Position numbers and translations under genes: made by a program
Notes under the pieces: model-generated
The model's database searches: none
What the model was told of the DNA's origin: nothing
What the model saw: only the letters and a program-made list of their open reading frames with translations
NCBI RefSeq assembly: GCF_025562455.1
Contig: NZ_JAHPRO010000007.1
Span: 62,001-126,000, forward strand
DNA length: 64,000 nucleotides
Source: Acinetobacter sp. WU_MDCI_Axc73
Lineage (GTDB): Bacteria; Pseudomonadota; Gammaproteobacteria; Pseudomonadales; Moraxellaceae
Reading direction: 5' to 3'
Shown here: positions 26,208 through 38,107 of the stretch, piece by piece
How the letters are laid out: every line of letters starts with the position of its first letter
Position numbering within the stretch: position 1 is the stretch's first letter

Positions 26208-28663
26208 CAGAATCGTCCTTCAAAACCAAATTGGGCGTATGTTTTATGTTCATTTTCTTCATCGTAAGGATGATTTGACCAACCGATGCCATAATTCATC
26301 GACCAAGTTCTGGATAATTGCCAATCGTGTCGATACAGAATATTAAATAAAGCTTTGGTTGAATAATCAGCTTGTGAAAATGTACCTGTGCCCACTTCAA
26401 AATGCTGGCTGAAATGACGTTCATAATTGCGCCAAGTCATCCAGTCATGAGTCAAAATCACTTCTGCACTATTGCTATAACGTGGATTAAAATAATTCAC
26501 CTGAACATCTGAATTTTTATCGTACTCATTTCTTAAAATAATTTGGGTAATATGGTGCGGCGCTTGATAAATTTGCTGGCTAAAATAGCCCACGATTTCA
26601 TGCCGATGATTGCCATCATCAATATCAGTAAATTGATAAGCTAAACCCGCTTTTCTAGACTCATTGGCTTGCCAAAGCAACTGTGTCTTATAAGCTTTAC
26701 CCTCATCGCCCTGTTTAAGCGCCTGTAGCGGAATATCAGCTTGACTGTCGAAACCTAACACATATTGCCAATGATCATTAAGCCAGTGTGACCAATCAAG
26801 TTGAATCCCGACATCATTGGAATGTGAACGCTGGCTTAATTGTAGATTTGCCCAGCGCCGATTATTTGCCCACTCCAACCCCACACCATAGCGTTCATCT
26901 GTTAAGTTTTCGCCTTTAAATTCTGCTTTACGTTGTACGAGATCAACATAGGCACGATAATCATCAGCAAACCAAGGTGAATTGATCCGTGTTTGATGTT
27001 CTCTCTCAGACGAACCCGTTAAATTTTGTAAAACTTCTGGTTGATCGGCACGGCTTCTGGAAAATGTACTTTGATGTTGTATTGAAGCGTGATTACGATC
27101 TTCGAGTTCCTTTTTACTTTGTTGTACGCCAGTATCGTCTGGTGTAGTCAGCGTTAATAATTGATTTTGTTCACGCCAGTCAGCTATACGGCCAAGAGCC
27201 TGATTATTTTGCATTTGATTGACTAAAGTGCTGATGGAAACAGGCTCTATACCATTAAATTGAGATAAGGTTGCCGATGAAGTGAGTGGTTTTTCTCGCC
27301 AACGTTGTACCGTGGCTAAATTGTTTTGATAACCGATATTATTGGGTGCCTTTGCGACTAAATCTTGAAAATAGCGCTCTGCTTTGGCTTGTTCATTTCG
27401 ATATGCATAATTTAAGCCTTTCAAAGCTAAATACTCTGCACGATCTTCATGGGTAGTTTTATCCGCCCCCTTTGCATCACTATAACGGAATGTAGGCAAA
27501 AGCTGATCCATCTCCTGTATCAGCTTATTGGCTTCATCAAATTTTTCTTGCTCAATCAGTGCATAATACAAACCTGAATAAACACTATAATCAGGATAAT
27601 TTTTTTCTGTTAATAAACTCTTATATAGATATTCTGCCTGCGCAGGCTGTCTGACTTTTAAATATGAATTTGCAGCCGCATGGCGCACATAAGGTGGCAT
27701 CTGCTCATAGGATTGATCCAGCTTGCTGAGTGTTTGAATAGCCTCTAAATCGCGATCACGGAAATTAAGTGCATAAATATAATCGTAATAAAATAAACGT
27801 CGCAATGTCGGATCATTCGGTAACTCAGATTCATAAGCTTGCATTTGAGCAAGGACTTGATCCAATATAAGATATGACTCAGAAACCTCCCCCTGATAAT
27901 TTTTCACCTTATAATATTGAATTGCGTTTTTAATTTTCTGGGAAAACTCTTGTGTTTTGACCGTATAGCGAATGTGAGGAATTTTTTGTTCAAGCCGATG
28001 TTGCTGGATATAGTGTTCAGCACTACGAAAATCACTATTGAGTATTAAGGCGTATATATACTGTTCTTGAATATTACGACTAGGTTGAGGAGCTGCAATT
28101 GCTAAATTTGCTGCCTGTAAAGCCTCTACAGGCATATTCAACAAGCGATATGCATAAGCTAACTGAGCAAGCTGTTCTGCATTCAAAGATTTCAAATGTA
28201 TCGATTTTAAACTAGCCTGTGCTTGCGCATTTTTTTTCGATTCAGCTTGGATAATTCCCAACAACAACTGTATGTCATTAGAAAAATGCCGTTGATTAAA
28301 TTGTTGTGCATAGTATTGTGCAAGATCAAGCTGCTTTAAATCACGTAAAGCTTTAATCAAGACTAACTGACCATACTCAGGATAAGTTTGTAAATTCAAA
28401 TTTTTAACTAAGCTGATCTGTTCCAACCCAAAAGCATTATTTTGATAACGGACAATGATGTCATCTGCCAAAATCCTTTGGTCATTAGGATAACGCGCTC
28501 TTAAGCTTTCTAGCTTTGCAAGACCCGTCTCAAGTTTGCCTTGTTTAATTTCGGCAATAATCGCTTCACGTTGTTGATCCTGAGGCGTTATCGCAAAACT
28601 GATCGTCGTTATTGAATATAAACTTATGATCCCGATATAACGGAAACTTATTTTTTTTCTCAT
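26207..28663 (-). CDS. pgaA: Outer-membrane PNAG export porin PgaA
   Basis: First gene of the pga operon; 818 residues. A signal peptide (about 1-24, ending ISFA) precedes a long series of TPR-like helical repeats in the periplasmic part (about 30-480). The C-terminal third (about 520-818) is a beta-barrel rich in aromatic alternating strands, ending in GFEGRF with the terminal Phe typical of outer-membrane proteins. PgaA binds deacetylated PNAG and exports it. A perfect-consensus CRP-type site lies 34-49 bp upstream of the start codon. No strong ribosome binding site is visible before the ATG. Confidence 0.95.
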   Translation of the reverse strand: MRKKISFRYIGIISLYSITTISFAITPQDQQREAIIAEIKQGKLETGLAKLESLRARYPNDQRILADDIIVRYQNNAFGLEQISLVKNLNLQTYPEYGQLVLIKALRDLKQLDLAQYYAQQFNQRHFSNDIQLLLGIIQAESKKNAQAQASLKSIHLKSLNAEQLAQLAYAYRLLNMPVEALQAANLAIAAPQPSRNIQEQYIYALILNSDFRSAEHYIQQHRLEQKIPHIRYTVKTQEFSQKIKNAIQYYKVKNYQGEVSESYLILDQVLAQMQAYESELPNDPTLRRLFYYDYIYALNFRDRDLEAIQTLSKLDQSYEQMPPYVRHAAANSYLKVRQPAQAEYLYKSLLTEKNYPDYSVYSGLYYALIEQEKFDEANKLIQEMDQLLPTFRYSDAKGADKTTHEDRAEYLALKGLNYAYRNEQAKAERYFQDLVAKAPNNIGYQNNLATVQRWREKPLTSSATLSQFNGIEPVSISTLVNQMQNNQALGRIADWREQNQLLTLTTPDDTGVQQSKKELEDRNHASIQHQSTFSRSRADQPEVLQNLTGSSEREHQTRINSPWFADDYRAYVDLVQRKAEFKGENLTDERYGVGLEWANNRRWANLQLSQRSHSNDVGIQLDWSHWLNDHWQYVLGFDSQADIPLQALKQGDEGKAYKTQLLWQANESRKAGLAYQFTDIDDGNHRHEIVGYFSQQIYQAPHHITQIILRNEYDKNSDVQVNYFNPRYSNSAEVILTHDWMTWRNYERHFSQHFEVGTGTFSQADYSTKALFNILYRHDWQLSRTWSMNYGIGWSNHPYDEENEHKTYAQFGFEGRF

Positions 28664-28696
28664 AAGAACAGCTTTTAAACCTACTTAATAAAAATA

Positions 28697-28712
28697 TGTG
28701 AAATACGTCACA
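28697..28712 (-). promoter_or_regulatory. CRP/Vfr-type binding site upstream of pgaA
   Basis: TGTGAAATACGTCACA is an exact match to the consensus TGTGA-N6-TCACA, and the dyad extends one more base pair and an AT-rich flank on each side. It lies 34-49 bp upstream of the pgaA ATG, where a bound protein could repress or activate depending on the start site. Confidence 0.65.
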
Positions 28713-28770
28713 TAATATTTGTTTTTAGTGTTTATTTCCCTTTTTAGCCTCGTTATTTATGTTTTTTTAT

Positions 28771-28810
28771 GTTAATCAACCCAATAATATTATTGTAATT
28801 TTAGATTAAC
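28771..28810. repeat. Nested inverted repeats between pgaA and sucD
   Basis: GTTAATC (28771-28777) and GATTAAC (28804-28810) enclose a perfect 14-bp palindrome CAATAATATTATTG (28782-28795). It lies just before the sucD terminator and about 110 bp upstream of pgaA, and may be an operator for the pga promoter. Confidence 0.45.
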
Positions 28811-28820
28811 TTAATAATAA

Positions 28821-28850
28821 AAAACCTCCTGATGGATCAGGAGGTTTTTT
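28821..28850 (-). terminator. Rho-independent terminator of the suc operon
   Basis: CCTCCTGA (28825-28832) pairs with TCAGGAGG (28837-28844) around TGGA, extended by A/T pairs on both sides. It is 25 bases after the sucD stop. The runs of A and T on both flanks would let it act in either direction. Confidence 0.9.
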
Positions 28851-28874
28851 GGGTATTAAAATTTTAAGCTAAGC

Positions 28875-29765
28875 TTAAGCTAAACCTTTCTCTTTCAATA
28901 CTTGTAACATGGTTGAACCAAGTTCTGCTGGACTACGGGTATATGCCATTCCCGCTTTTTCAAATGCTGCAAATTTCTCTTCAGCAGTACCTTTACCACC
29001 AGAAATAATTGCGCCAGCATGCCCCATACGCTTACCTTTAGGTGCAGTAACACCTGCGATATAACCCACAACAGGCTTGGTTACATTCGACTGGATATAT
29101 TCAGCAGCTTCTTCTTCTGCGGTACCACCAATCTCACCGATCATGATGATTGCATCAGTATCAGGATCGTCTTGGAATAATTTAAGTGCATCAATCTGGT
29201 TCATACCTGGAATTGGGTCACCTCCAATACCGATACAAGTCGACTGACCTAAACCAAGCTTCGTAGTTTGAGCAACGGCTTCATAGGTCAATGTACCAGA
29301 ACGTGAGATAATGCCGATACGTCCTGGCTGATGAATATGACCAGGCATAATCCCGATTTTACATTGGCCAGGTGTAATCACCCCTGGGCAGTTAGGACCA
29401 ACTAAGCGAGTACCATTACCATTGGTTTCAAGGTAACGCTTCGCTTTCAACATATCTAAAGTTGGAACACCTTCAGTGATCACCACAATCAGACCAACAC
29501 CAGAATCAACTGCTTCAACAATTGAATCTAAAACGAAAGGAGCTGGTACATAAATCACAGAAGCATCTGCACCGGTTTCACGTACTGCATCTTTCATGGT
29601 ATTAAATACAGGTAAATCGAGATGAGTTGTACCACCTTTACCTGGAGTTACACCACCGACTACTTTTGTGCCGTACTCAAGCGCTTGCGCTGAGTGAAAT
29701 GTACCGTTTTTACCTGTAAAACCTTGTACCAATACTTTAGTGTCTTTATTAATTAATACGCTCAT
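28875..29765 (-). CDS. sucD: Succinate--CoA ligase, ADP-forming, alpha subunit
   Basis: The 296-residue alpha subunit of succinyl-CoA synthetase, the TCA step converting succinyl-CoA to succinate with ATP formation. The N-terminal CoA-binding Rossmann domain begins [19 protein letters not shown]. The phosphohistidine segment is [18 protein letters not shown] at about residues 247-264. Length matches the family. It follows sucC by 13 bp, and the operon ends at the hairpin at 28821. Confidence 0.98.
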   Translation of the reverse strand: MSVLINKDTKVLVQGFTGKNGTFHSAQALEYGTKVVGGVTPGKGGTTHLDLPVFNTMKDAVRETGADASVIYVPAPFVLDSIVEAVDSGVGLIVVITEGVPTLDMLKAKRYLETNGNGTRLVGPNCPGVITPGQCKIGIMPGHIHQPGRIGIISRSGTLTYEAVAQTTKLGLGQSTCIGIGGDPIPGMNQIDALKLFQDDPDTDAIIMIGEIGGTAEEEAAEYIQSNVTKPVVGYIAGVTAPKGKRMGHAGAIISGGKGTAEEKFAAFEKAGMAYTRSPAELGSTMLQVLKEKGLA

Positions 29766-29778
29766 GATTGATACTCCC

Positions 29779-30945
29779 TTAGCCTTTTACCGCAGCAACA
29801 ATTTTTTCTGCCGCATCAGATAAACCGTTCGCAGAAGTTAATTTCAAACCAGATTCATCAAGGATTTTTGCACCGAGTTCAGCATTGTTCCCTTCTAAAC
29901 GAACAACCACAGGTACAGTTACATTTACCTCTTGAACGGCTGCAATAATTGCTTCAGCAATCATGTCACAACGTACAATACCACCGAAGATATTGATTAA
30001 AACACCTTGAACAGAAGTATCCGCAAGAATCAATTTAAACGCTTCAATCACACGCTCTTTAGTTGCACCGCCACCTACATCAAGGAAGTTCGCAGGTTGC
30101 CCACCATATAGCTTGATGATGTCCATAGTTGCCATCGCAAGACCAGCACCATTGACCATACAACCGATGTTACCTTCAAGCGCAACATAGTTAAGCTCAA
30201 ATTCGGAGGCTTTGAGTTCACGCTCATTTTCTTGTGACTTATCACGAGATGCCGCGATTTCAGGCAGACGATATAATGCGTTTGAATCAATACCAATTTT
30301 GGCATCCACCGCCAAAATATCACCATTTTCACGAACAGAAAGTGGATTGATTTCAAATAATGCAAAATCATTTTCGACAAATGCCTGATAAGCACCTGTC
30401 ATTAATTTTACAAACTGATTAACTTGTTTGTCTTTTAGACCTAATGCAAACGCAACTTCACGCGCTTGAAATGGTTGTAATCCAACAAGAGGATCAACCG
30501 TTGTTTTAATGATTTTTTCTGGAGTTTCTTCAGCAACTTTCTCGATTTCTACGCCGCCTTCAGTTGAAGACATGAACGTTACACGTCGAGTCGAACGGTC
30601 TACAACCGCACCCAAGTATAACTCGCGTTCGACAGGATAGACATCTTCACAAACCAATACGCTATTTACTGGCTGGCCATTTGCATCGGTCTGATAAGTA
30701 ATCAGATTTTTGCCAATTAATTCATTTGCGACTTCAGCAGCTTCTTCTTTTGACTTCACGACTTTTACGCCGCCTGCTTTACCACGACCACCAGCATGCA
30801 CTTGCGCTTTAATCACGGCAAATTTACCGCCAAGCTGTTCAAATGCAGCGACTGCTTCCGCAGCATTTTTTGCAAGAATCCCTTCCTGGACTGGTACTCC
30901 GTATTTTTTCAATAACGCTTTTGCTTGATACTCATGTAAGTTCAT
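29779..30945 (-). CDS. sucC: Succinate--CoA ligase, ADP-forming, beta subunit
   Basis: The 388-residue beta subunit of succinyl-CoA synthetase. It contains an N-terminal ATP-grasp domain starting [19 protein letters not shown], with the nucleotide-binding loop [15 protein letters not shown] at about residues 46-60. The C-terminal ligase domain includes [13 protein letters not shown] and [17 protein letters not shown]. The protein partners SucD at the TCA enzyme. A 152-bp gap with two hairpins separates it from lpdA, so sucCD may also have its own promoter. Confidence 0.98.
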   Translation of the reverse strand: MNLHEYQAKALLKKYGVPVQEGILAKNAAEAVAAFEQLGGKFAVIKAQVHAGGRGKAGGVKVVKSKEEAAEVANELIGKNLITYQTDANGQPVNSVLVCEDVYPVERELYLGAVVDRSTRRVTFMSSTEGGVEIEKVAEETPEKIIKTTVDPLVGLQPFQAREVAFALGLKDKQVNQFVKLMTGAYQAFVENDFALFEINPLSVRENGDILAVDAKIGIDSNALYRLPEIAASRDKSQENERELKASEFELNYVALEGNIGCMVNGAGLAMATMDIIKLYGGQPANFLDVGGGATKERVIEAFKLILADTSVQGVLINIFGGIVRCDMIAEAIIAAVQEVNVTVPVVVRLEGNNAELGAKILDESGLKLTSANGLSDAAEKIVAAVKG

Positions 30946-31033
30946 TTATTTACCTATTTTACTTCTGCCCTTATTAATAACAATCAATAATTAAACATCC
31001 TTCACAGTAATATTGATTGTTATGTTCTTCTGC

Positions 31034-31062
31034 TTATTCACAGCAATCATGACTGTGAATAA
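31034..31062 (-). other. Hairpin in the lpdA-sucC gap
   Basis: TTATTCACAG (31034-31043) pairs perfectly with CTGTGAATAA (31053-31062). It lies between the lpdA terminator and the sucC start, so it could be part of the sucC leader or an operator near a sucC promoter. Confidence 0.45.
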
Positions 31063-31066
31063 TGAG

Positions 31067-31092
31067 AAAAGAGCGGACTAACCGCTCTTTTT
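31067..31092 (-). terminator. Terminator between lpdA and sucC
   Basis: AAAAGAGCGG (31067-31076) pairs with CCGCTCTTTT (31082-31091). On the minus strand it ends in four Us just after the lpdA stop. It may only partly terminate, setting the level of sucCD relative to sucAB-lpd. Confidence 0.78.
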
Positions 31093-31097
31093 AAAAA

Positions 31098-32572
<1,475 letters not shown>

Positions 32573-32591
32573 TTTTATGATTCGCAAGAAA

Positions 32592-33800
32592 TTAAAGGTC
32601 AAGAATAAGTTTTGCTGGTTCTTCCAACAATTCTTTAATCGTTACCAAGAAACCTACCGCTTCTTTACCATCGATGAGGCGATGGTCATAAGATAATGCA
32701 AGATACATCATTGGCAGGATTTGAACTTGACCATTGACTGCCATTGGACGTTCTTGGATCTTGTGCATACCCAGAATTGCAGTTTGTGGCGGGTTGATAA
32801 TTGGAGTAGACAGTAATGAACCGAATGTACCACCATTGGTAATGGTAAACGTACCACCCGTCATATCTTCAATCGATAATTTACCATCACGTGCTTTTGC
32901 AGCAAAAGCACCAATCCCATTTTCAACTTCTGCATAATTCATACGATCAGTATCACGTAAAACTGGCACGACAAGACCGCGATCAGAAGAAACAGCAACA
33001 CCGATATCGTAGTAACCGTGATACACAATGTCATCGCCGTCAATTGATGCATTAACTGCTGGATAACGTTTAAGCGCTTCAGTTGCCGCTTTTACGAAGA
33101 ATGACATAAAACCAAGACGTGCACCATGACGTTTTTCAAATGCGTCTTTATATTGCTTACGCATATCCATTACTGGTTTCATGTTCACTTCATTAAATGT
33201 CGTCAACATTGCAGTTTCTTGAGTTGCAGACAATAGACGCTCAGCAACACGTTTACGAAGACGCGTCATTGGAACACGTTTTTCAATACGCTCACCAACC
33301 GCAACACTTAATGGTTGTGCAGCAGGTTTAGTTTGATGATTCGCTACATCTTCCTTCGTGATACGACCACCACGACCTGTGCCTTGTACATCAGCAGGAT
33401 TTACACCTGATTCAGTCAGTGCTTTACGAACAGCTGGAGCTTGATCGGCAACAGGTTGAGCGCGTTCCACCACAGGAGCAGCACCCGCTTCAGTTTTAGC
33501 CGAAGCTTGTTCTACTTTCTCTTCGCTTTGAACTGCTTGAGTCGAAGATGCACCTGAAACTGCACCTTCTTCAAACTGTGCAATGACTTCATCAGAAAGA
33601 ACTGTGTCGCCTTCATTTTTAATAATTGCCGAAATTTGACCATCAGCAGGAGCAACAACTTCTAAAACAACTTTGTCAGTTTCAATATCACAGATCACTT
33701 CGTCACGTGATACCGCTTCCCCTACTTTTTTGTGCCAGGTCGCAATTGTCCCGTCCGCAACTGACTCTGGGAATACCGGTGCTTTGATTTCGGTTGCCAT
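32592..33800 (-). CDS. sucB: 2-oxoglutarate dehydrogenase E2, dihydrolipoyl succinyltransferase
   Basis: Core E2 component of the 2-oxoglutarate dehydrogenase complex; 402 residues. The lipoyl domain covers about residues 1-75, with the lipoylated Lys at K43 in [11 protein letters not shown] flexible Ala/Gln/Glu-rich linker is followed by the peripheral subunit-binding domain ([22 protein letters not shown]). The C-terminal catalytic domain has the active-site segment [16 protein letters not shown]. Its ATG overlaps the sucA stop by one base (TAATG), which indicates coupling. Confidence 0.98.
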   Translation of the reverse strand: MATEIKAPVFPESVADGTIATWHKKVGEAVSRDEVICDIETDKVVLEVVAPADGQISAIIKNEGDTVLSDEVIAQFEEGAVSGASSTQAVQSEEKVEQASAKTEAGAAPVVERAQPVADQAPAVRKALTESGVNPADVQGTGRGGRITKEDVANHQTKPAAQPLSVAVGERIEKRVPMTRLRKRVAERLLSATQETAMLTTFNEVNMKPVMDMRKQYKDAFEKRHGARLGFMSFFVKAATEALKRYPAVNASIDGDDIVYHGYYDIGVAVSSDRGLVVPVLRDTDRMNYAEVENGIGAFAAKARDGKLSIEDMTGGTFTITNGGTFGSLLSTPIINPPQTAILGMHKIQERPMAVNGQVQILPMMYLALSYDHRLIDGKEAVGFLVTIKELLEEPAKLILDL

Positions 33801-36652
33801 TATTTAGTCTCTCCTGATTGGTCAGCCTGAATTGCAAGTGCATCATTGATGAGCTGAGCCTGTTGTTTTGCATGCAAATAAGCTGAACCACAAGCCGGTG
33901 CAGCAGAAGCTTCACGACCTGCGTAGCTAATACGAATTTGTTTACCAGATTTTAATACATCATCATATAAACGCGGTGCGATGAATAACCATGCGCCTTG
34001 GTTCTTCGGCTCTTCTTGGCACCAAACCAACTCTTTCACGTTTGGATATGCTGCCAGAATTTCCGCTAAACGTTTTTCTGGATATGGATACAATTGTTCA
34101 ATACGTACAATTGCAACATTATTCAATTCTGCTTCACGACGTTTTTCAAGCAAGTCATAATAAACTTTACCACCACATAACACGATGCGAGTAACGTCAG
34201 ATTTATTCACTTGATCGACTTCATCAATTACAGTCTGGAACGTACCAGTGGCTAGCTCATCCAAAGTTGAAGTTGCCAATTTATGACGAAGTAATGATTT
34301 TGGTGACATGACGATCATTGGCTTACGAATTGGACGAATAGCCTGACGACGTAATGCATGGAAAATTTGCGCTGGTGTTGTAGGGGTTAATACCTGCATA
34401 TTTTCTTCAGCACATAACTGTAAGAAACGCTCTAAACGTGCAGAAGAATGTTCAGGACCCTGACCTTCATAACCATGTGGAAGGAGCATAGTTAAGCCAC
34501 AAACACGCTCCCATTTGGTTTCACCAGATGCGATAAACTGGTCAATCACGACCTGCGCACAGTTGGCAAAGTCACCAAATTGTGCTTCCCAGATGATTAA
34601 ACCATGTGGAATTGTGGTTGCATAACCATATTCAAATGCAAGAACCGCTTCTTCTGAAAGAAGTGAATCATAAATTGCAAAACGTGGCTGATTTTCTTTG
34701 ACATGACATAGTGGAATATATGTCGAGCCATCTACCTGATTATGCAATTTGGCGTGACGATGCGAGAACGTACCACGACCAACGTCTTCACCTGTAATAC
34801 GAACCAGATAACCTTCATCTACCAGCGTTGCATAGGCTAAAGTTTCAGCAGCGCCCCAGTTCAATGGCATCTCACCCGTTTGCATTTTCAAACGGTCATC
34901 AATCACCTTAGACACTTGACGTTGCATCACAAAGCCTTCAGGCAATTTGCGCATGCCTTCGCCTAATTCTTTCAAGCGACCGATATCAAATGTGGTATCC
35001 CAAACATCGGTATACTCATGACCTAAATAAGGTTTCCAGTCCACAAACATTTTAGTGTTCGGTTCGAGTACCAATGCATTGGCGACATGATTACCTGCTT
35101 CAAGATCTGAACGATAATCTTCAACCATTTTGTCTGCTTCAGCACGATCAAGAATTTTTTCCTGAACCAGTTGATCAGCATACAAAGTGCGTGTTGTCGC
35201 TTTCTTATTAATGACTTGATACATCAATGGTTGAGTTGCAGATGGCTCATCTGCCTCATTGTGACCACGACGACGATAACAGAATAGATCAATCACCACA
35301 TCTTTACGGAAGGTATGACGGAAGTCATGTGCCAACTGTGCAATAAATGCAACTGCTTCAGGATCATCACCATTGACATGGAAAATTGGAGATTGAACCA
35401 TTTTAGCCACATCAGTACAGTATTCAGTAGAACGTGCATCACGTGGATCAGAAGTGGTGAAACCAACTTGGTTATTAACGATGATATGAACTGTACCACC
35501 CACTGTATAACCACGGGTTTGTGACATCTGGAAGGTTTCCTGATTCACACCCTGACCTGCAAACGCTGCATCACCATGAACAATGATCGGAAGTACATCA
35601 TCGCCACCGATGTCACGACGACGAACCTGACGTGCGCGGACCGAACCCTCAACCACAGGCCCAACAATTTCCAAATGAGATGGGTTAAATGCCAAAGCCA
35701 AATGCACTTCACCACCTGGTGTCATGACATTTGATGAAAAACCTTGGTGATACTTCACATCACCTGAACCTTTTTTATGCAGTGCTTTACCTTCAAACTC
35801 ACCGAAAAGTTCAGCTGGGTTTTTACCCAAAATATTCACAAGTAGATTGAGACGACCACGGTGTGGCATACCAATCACAACTTCTTTACAACTGACTGAA
35901 CCTGCACGTTGGATGATTTCATTCATCATAGGAATGAAAGATTCACCCCCTTCCAAACCAAAACGTTTTGCACCAACGTATTTATTGCCTAAATATTTTT
36001 CCAGACCTTCGGCAGCAGTTAAACGCTCTAAAAAGCCTTTTTTCTGGTCTTTGTTAAAATTGAACTGACCACGCGCCCCTTCAAGACGTTGTTGAATCCA
36101 GCGCTTTTCTTTGGTATCCACAATGTGCATATATTCTGCACCAATGGAACCACAGTACGTAGCTTCCATGGCATTAACCATTTCGCCCAGCGTAGCCTCT
36201 GTCTTACCAATCGCCAAGTTCCCCGTATTAAACACAGTATCTAGATCAGACTTGGTTAAACCATGTGCAGCTAAGTCAAGGTCTGGCACGTCTTCGCGTT
36301 TTGCAAGACCAAGTGGATCGAGTTTAGCTTTTTGGTGACCACGGTTACGGTATGCAGCAATTAGTTGCAATACACCAATTTGACGACGTTCATGCTCAGT
36401 ACTTACTGTACTTTGAACCACTGGTTTAACGCGACTGGAGTTACGACCAAGTAAAAGGAACTGCTCACGCACTGAACCGTGAGGTTGGTCACCTTTAGGG
36501 AATTTATCGAAATACTGGCGCCAATCCTCATCGACGGAGGTTGGGGAGGATAGGTACTGCTCGTAAAGCTCTTCAATATACGCTGCACTATCAGCGGAAA
36601 GTTCAGTGTCAAGACGCAATGCGTCAGCAACTTCTTGCATTTGTGGACCCAT
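33800..36652 (-). CDS. sucA: 2-oxoglutarate dehydrogenase E1 component
   Basis: Thiamine-diphosphate-dependent E1 that decarboxylates 2-oxoglutarate; 950 residues from the longest start. The short N-terminal E2-binding helix ([13 protein letters not shown]) is present, followed by the TPP enzyme domains. Landmarks are [17 protein letters not shown], the TPP/Mg region [16 protein letters not shown], and the C-terminal [21 protein letters not shown]. The start could be 36652 (MGPQMQEV) or 36640 (MQEVADAL); neither has an ideally spaced ribosome binding site, and I think the shorter form is at least as likely. A 729-bp non-coding leader separates it from sdhB. Confidence 0.97.
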   Translation of the reverse strand: MGPQMQEVADALRLDTELSADSAAYIEELYEQYLSSPTSVDEDWRQYFDKFPKGDQPHGSVREQFLLLGRNSSRVKPVVQSTVSTEHERRQIGVLQLIAAYRNRGHQKAKLDPLGLAKREDVPDLDLAAHGLTKSDLDTVFNTGNLAIGKTEATLGEMVNAMEATYCGSIGAEYMHIVDTKEKRWIQQRLEGARGQFNFNKDQKKGFLERLTAAEGLEKYLGNKYVGAKRFGLEGGESFIPMMNEIIQRAGSVSCKEVVIGMPHRGRLNLLVNILGKNPAELFGEFEGKALHKKGSGDVKYHQGFSSNVMTPGGEVHLALAFNPSHLEIVGPVVEGSVRARQVRRRDIGGDDVLPIIVHGDAAFAGQGVNQETFQMSQTRGYTVGGTVHIIVNNQVGFTTSDPRDARSTEYCTDVAKMVQSPIFHVNGDDPEAVAFIAQLAHDFRHTFRKDVVIDLFCYRRRGHNEADEPSATQPLMYQVINKKATTRTLYADQLVQEKILDRAEADKMVEDYRSDLEAGNHVANALVLEPNTKMFVDWKPYLGHEYTDVWDTTFDIGRLKELGEGMRKLPEGFVMQRQVSKVIDDRLKMQTGEMPLNWGAAETLAYATLVDEGYLVRITGEDVGRGTFSHRHAKLHNQVDGSTYIPLCHVKENQPRFAIYDSLLSEEAVLAFEYGYATTIPHGLIIWEAQFGDFANCAQVVIDQFIASGETKWERVCGLTMLLPHGYEGQGPEHSSARLERFLQLCAEENMQVLTPTTPAQIFHALRRQAIRPIRKPMIVMSPKSLLRHKLATSTLDELATGTFQTVIDEVDQVNKSDVTRIVLCGGKVYYDLLEKRREAELNNVAIVRIEQLYPYPEKRLAEILAAYPNVKELVWCQEEPKNQGAWLFIAPRLYDDVLKSGKQIRISYAGREASAAPACGSAYLHAKQQAQLINDALAIQADQSGETK

Positions 36653-37335
36653 TTCCTATTGCAAAAACATTACGGGTTGCCTTTTAAGCACACCCATGAT
36701 TGATAACACCAAAATTGTAAAATGGCATTAAACACCCAATTGGCACTTTGTCCAGTCGGTACGTTATTACTACATTAGATTTAATCCAATGTAATCAATG
36801 AATCATAACGCCCTTTTTGGCATCATCACTCAAGTTTATACTCGACAAAGCCGAGCAATTTTTGCAAATCATCTTGGAAAAAATAAATCCTGATTTAGCT
36901 TTTCCAAAATGACTTTTTACATAAAAATTAAGCACAATACTCAGATCGTGCCTGCAAGAGCACTGCTATTATTATGCTCTTTTTTCATATAAAGATTTGT
37001 GTCAAATCGTATCATGTTCTCAACAATCAATTGATTTTTTTGACACATACCATCTATAAATCAGCGAAATACACAAGCTAATTACTCAACTAATATATGG
37101 TGCCTTCTATTCAAAAATACAACCCTTTAGACTAAAGTTGATTCATTTTTTATAAAATAAGTCGTAGCTGTTAATATTTTAACCAACATCCCTCGATGCA
37201 TTAAAAATATCCCAGTTTGCCACAACACTTTTACCCCCTGCTGGCTTACATTAAGACATCCAATATTTTAAATAAAACGGTTGTAGCATGTCGATGAACA
37301 TTCAAAACTTGCAGCAATAATAAAATTCCAAATAA
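36653..37335. promoter_or_regulatory. Long non-coding leader region between sdhB and sucA
   Basis: About 680 bp without a supportable gene. AAGAGCA (36956-36962) and TGCTCTT (36975-36981), then Ts to 36985, form a terminator-like hairpin reading on the plus strand, opposite to the neighbours. A pair of 9-bp inverted repeats, TGTGTCAAA (36998-37006) and TTTGACACA (37039-37047), flanks the 12-bp palindrome AATCAATTGATT (37025-37036). The sucA promoter must lie here, but I cannot place a convincing -35/-10 on the minus strand. Confidence 0.5.
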
Positions 37336-37366
37336 AAAAAGCGCACATGATACATGTGCGCTTTTT
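37334..37366 (-). terminator. Rho-independent terminator of sdhCDAB
   Basis: A 14-bp stem, AAAAAGCGCACATG with CATGTGCGCTTTTT (37336-37349 and 37353-37366), loop ATA. On the minus strand it ends in seven Us. It lies 16 bases after the sdhB stop and shows that sdhCDAB and sucAB are separate transcription units. Confidence 0.92.
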
Positions 37367-37381
37367 GCTACATCAAACCAA

Positions 37382-38092
37382 TTAACCTGCTTGATCAAGC
37401 AACATATTACGTATGTGACCAATTGCCTTGGTTGGGTTTAACCCTTTAGGACAAACGGATACACAGTTCATAATACCCTTACAACGGAACAAACTGAACG
37501 GATCATCAAGACGAGCCAAACGATCTTGAGTTGCTGTGTCACGGGAGTCGATAATGAAACGGTAAGCATTTAGCAACGCTGATGGTCCCAAGAATTTATC
37601 TGGGTTCCACCAGAACGATGGACATGATGTTGAACAGCATGCACAAAGAATACATTCATACAAACCATCCAAGTGTTCACGTTCTTCTGGAGATTGTAAA
37701 CGCTCTTTTGGTGGCGCAGGCTGATTATTAATCAAGAACGGCTGAATTTTGTCGTATTGATCATAGAATTGGTTCATATCAACAACCAAATCTTTAATCA
37801 CAGGCAAACCTGGTAATGGACGAATCACGATTTTTTCTGGCAAATCGTTTAAGTTCCACAAACAAGCCAAACCATTTTTACCGTTGATATTCACACCATC
37901 AGAACCACAAATCCCTTCACGACAAGAACGGCGGAAAGTCAATGTTTCATCTTGAACCTTAAGTGCAAGTAACGCATCAAGCAACATACGATGCTTGTCA
38001 GTTAGCTCAAGCTTATAAGTTTGCATGTACGGCGCTTTATCCTTATCAGGATCATAGCGGTAGATTTCGAATGTACGAGTACCTCTACTCAT
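37382..38092 (-). CDS. sdhB: Succinate dehydrogenase iron-sulfur subunit
   Basis: The 236-residue Fe-S subunit that passes electrons from SdhA flavin to ubiquinone. The N-terminal ferredoxin-type domain binds [2Fe-2S] through [19 protein letters not shown] and the following Cys. The C-terminal domain binds [4Fe-4S] and [3Fe-4S] through [16 protein letters not shown] and [17 protein letters not shown]. It is the last gene of sdhCDAB, 15 bp after sdhA. Confidence 0.98.
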   Translation of the reverse strand: MSRGTRTFEIYRYDPDKDKAPYMQTYKLELTDKHRMLLDALLALKVQDETLTFRRSCREGICGSDGVNINGKNGLACLWNLNDLPEKIVIRPLPGLPVIKDLVVDMNQFYDQYDKIQPFLINNQPAPPKERLQSPEEREHLDGLYECILCACCSTSCPSFWWNPDKFLGPSALLNAYRFIIDSRDTATQDRLARLDDPFSLFRCKGIMNCVSVCPKGLNPTKAIGHIRNMLLDQAG

Positions 38093-38107
38093 CTTTTATT
38101 CTCCTGA

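Noticed and set aside
31034-31062. CRP site between lpdA and sucC
   Set aside because: The arms read TTCACAG and CTGTGAA, the reverse order of the TGTGA-N6-TCACA consensus, and the spacing is wrong.
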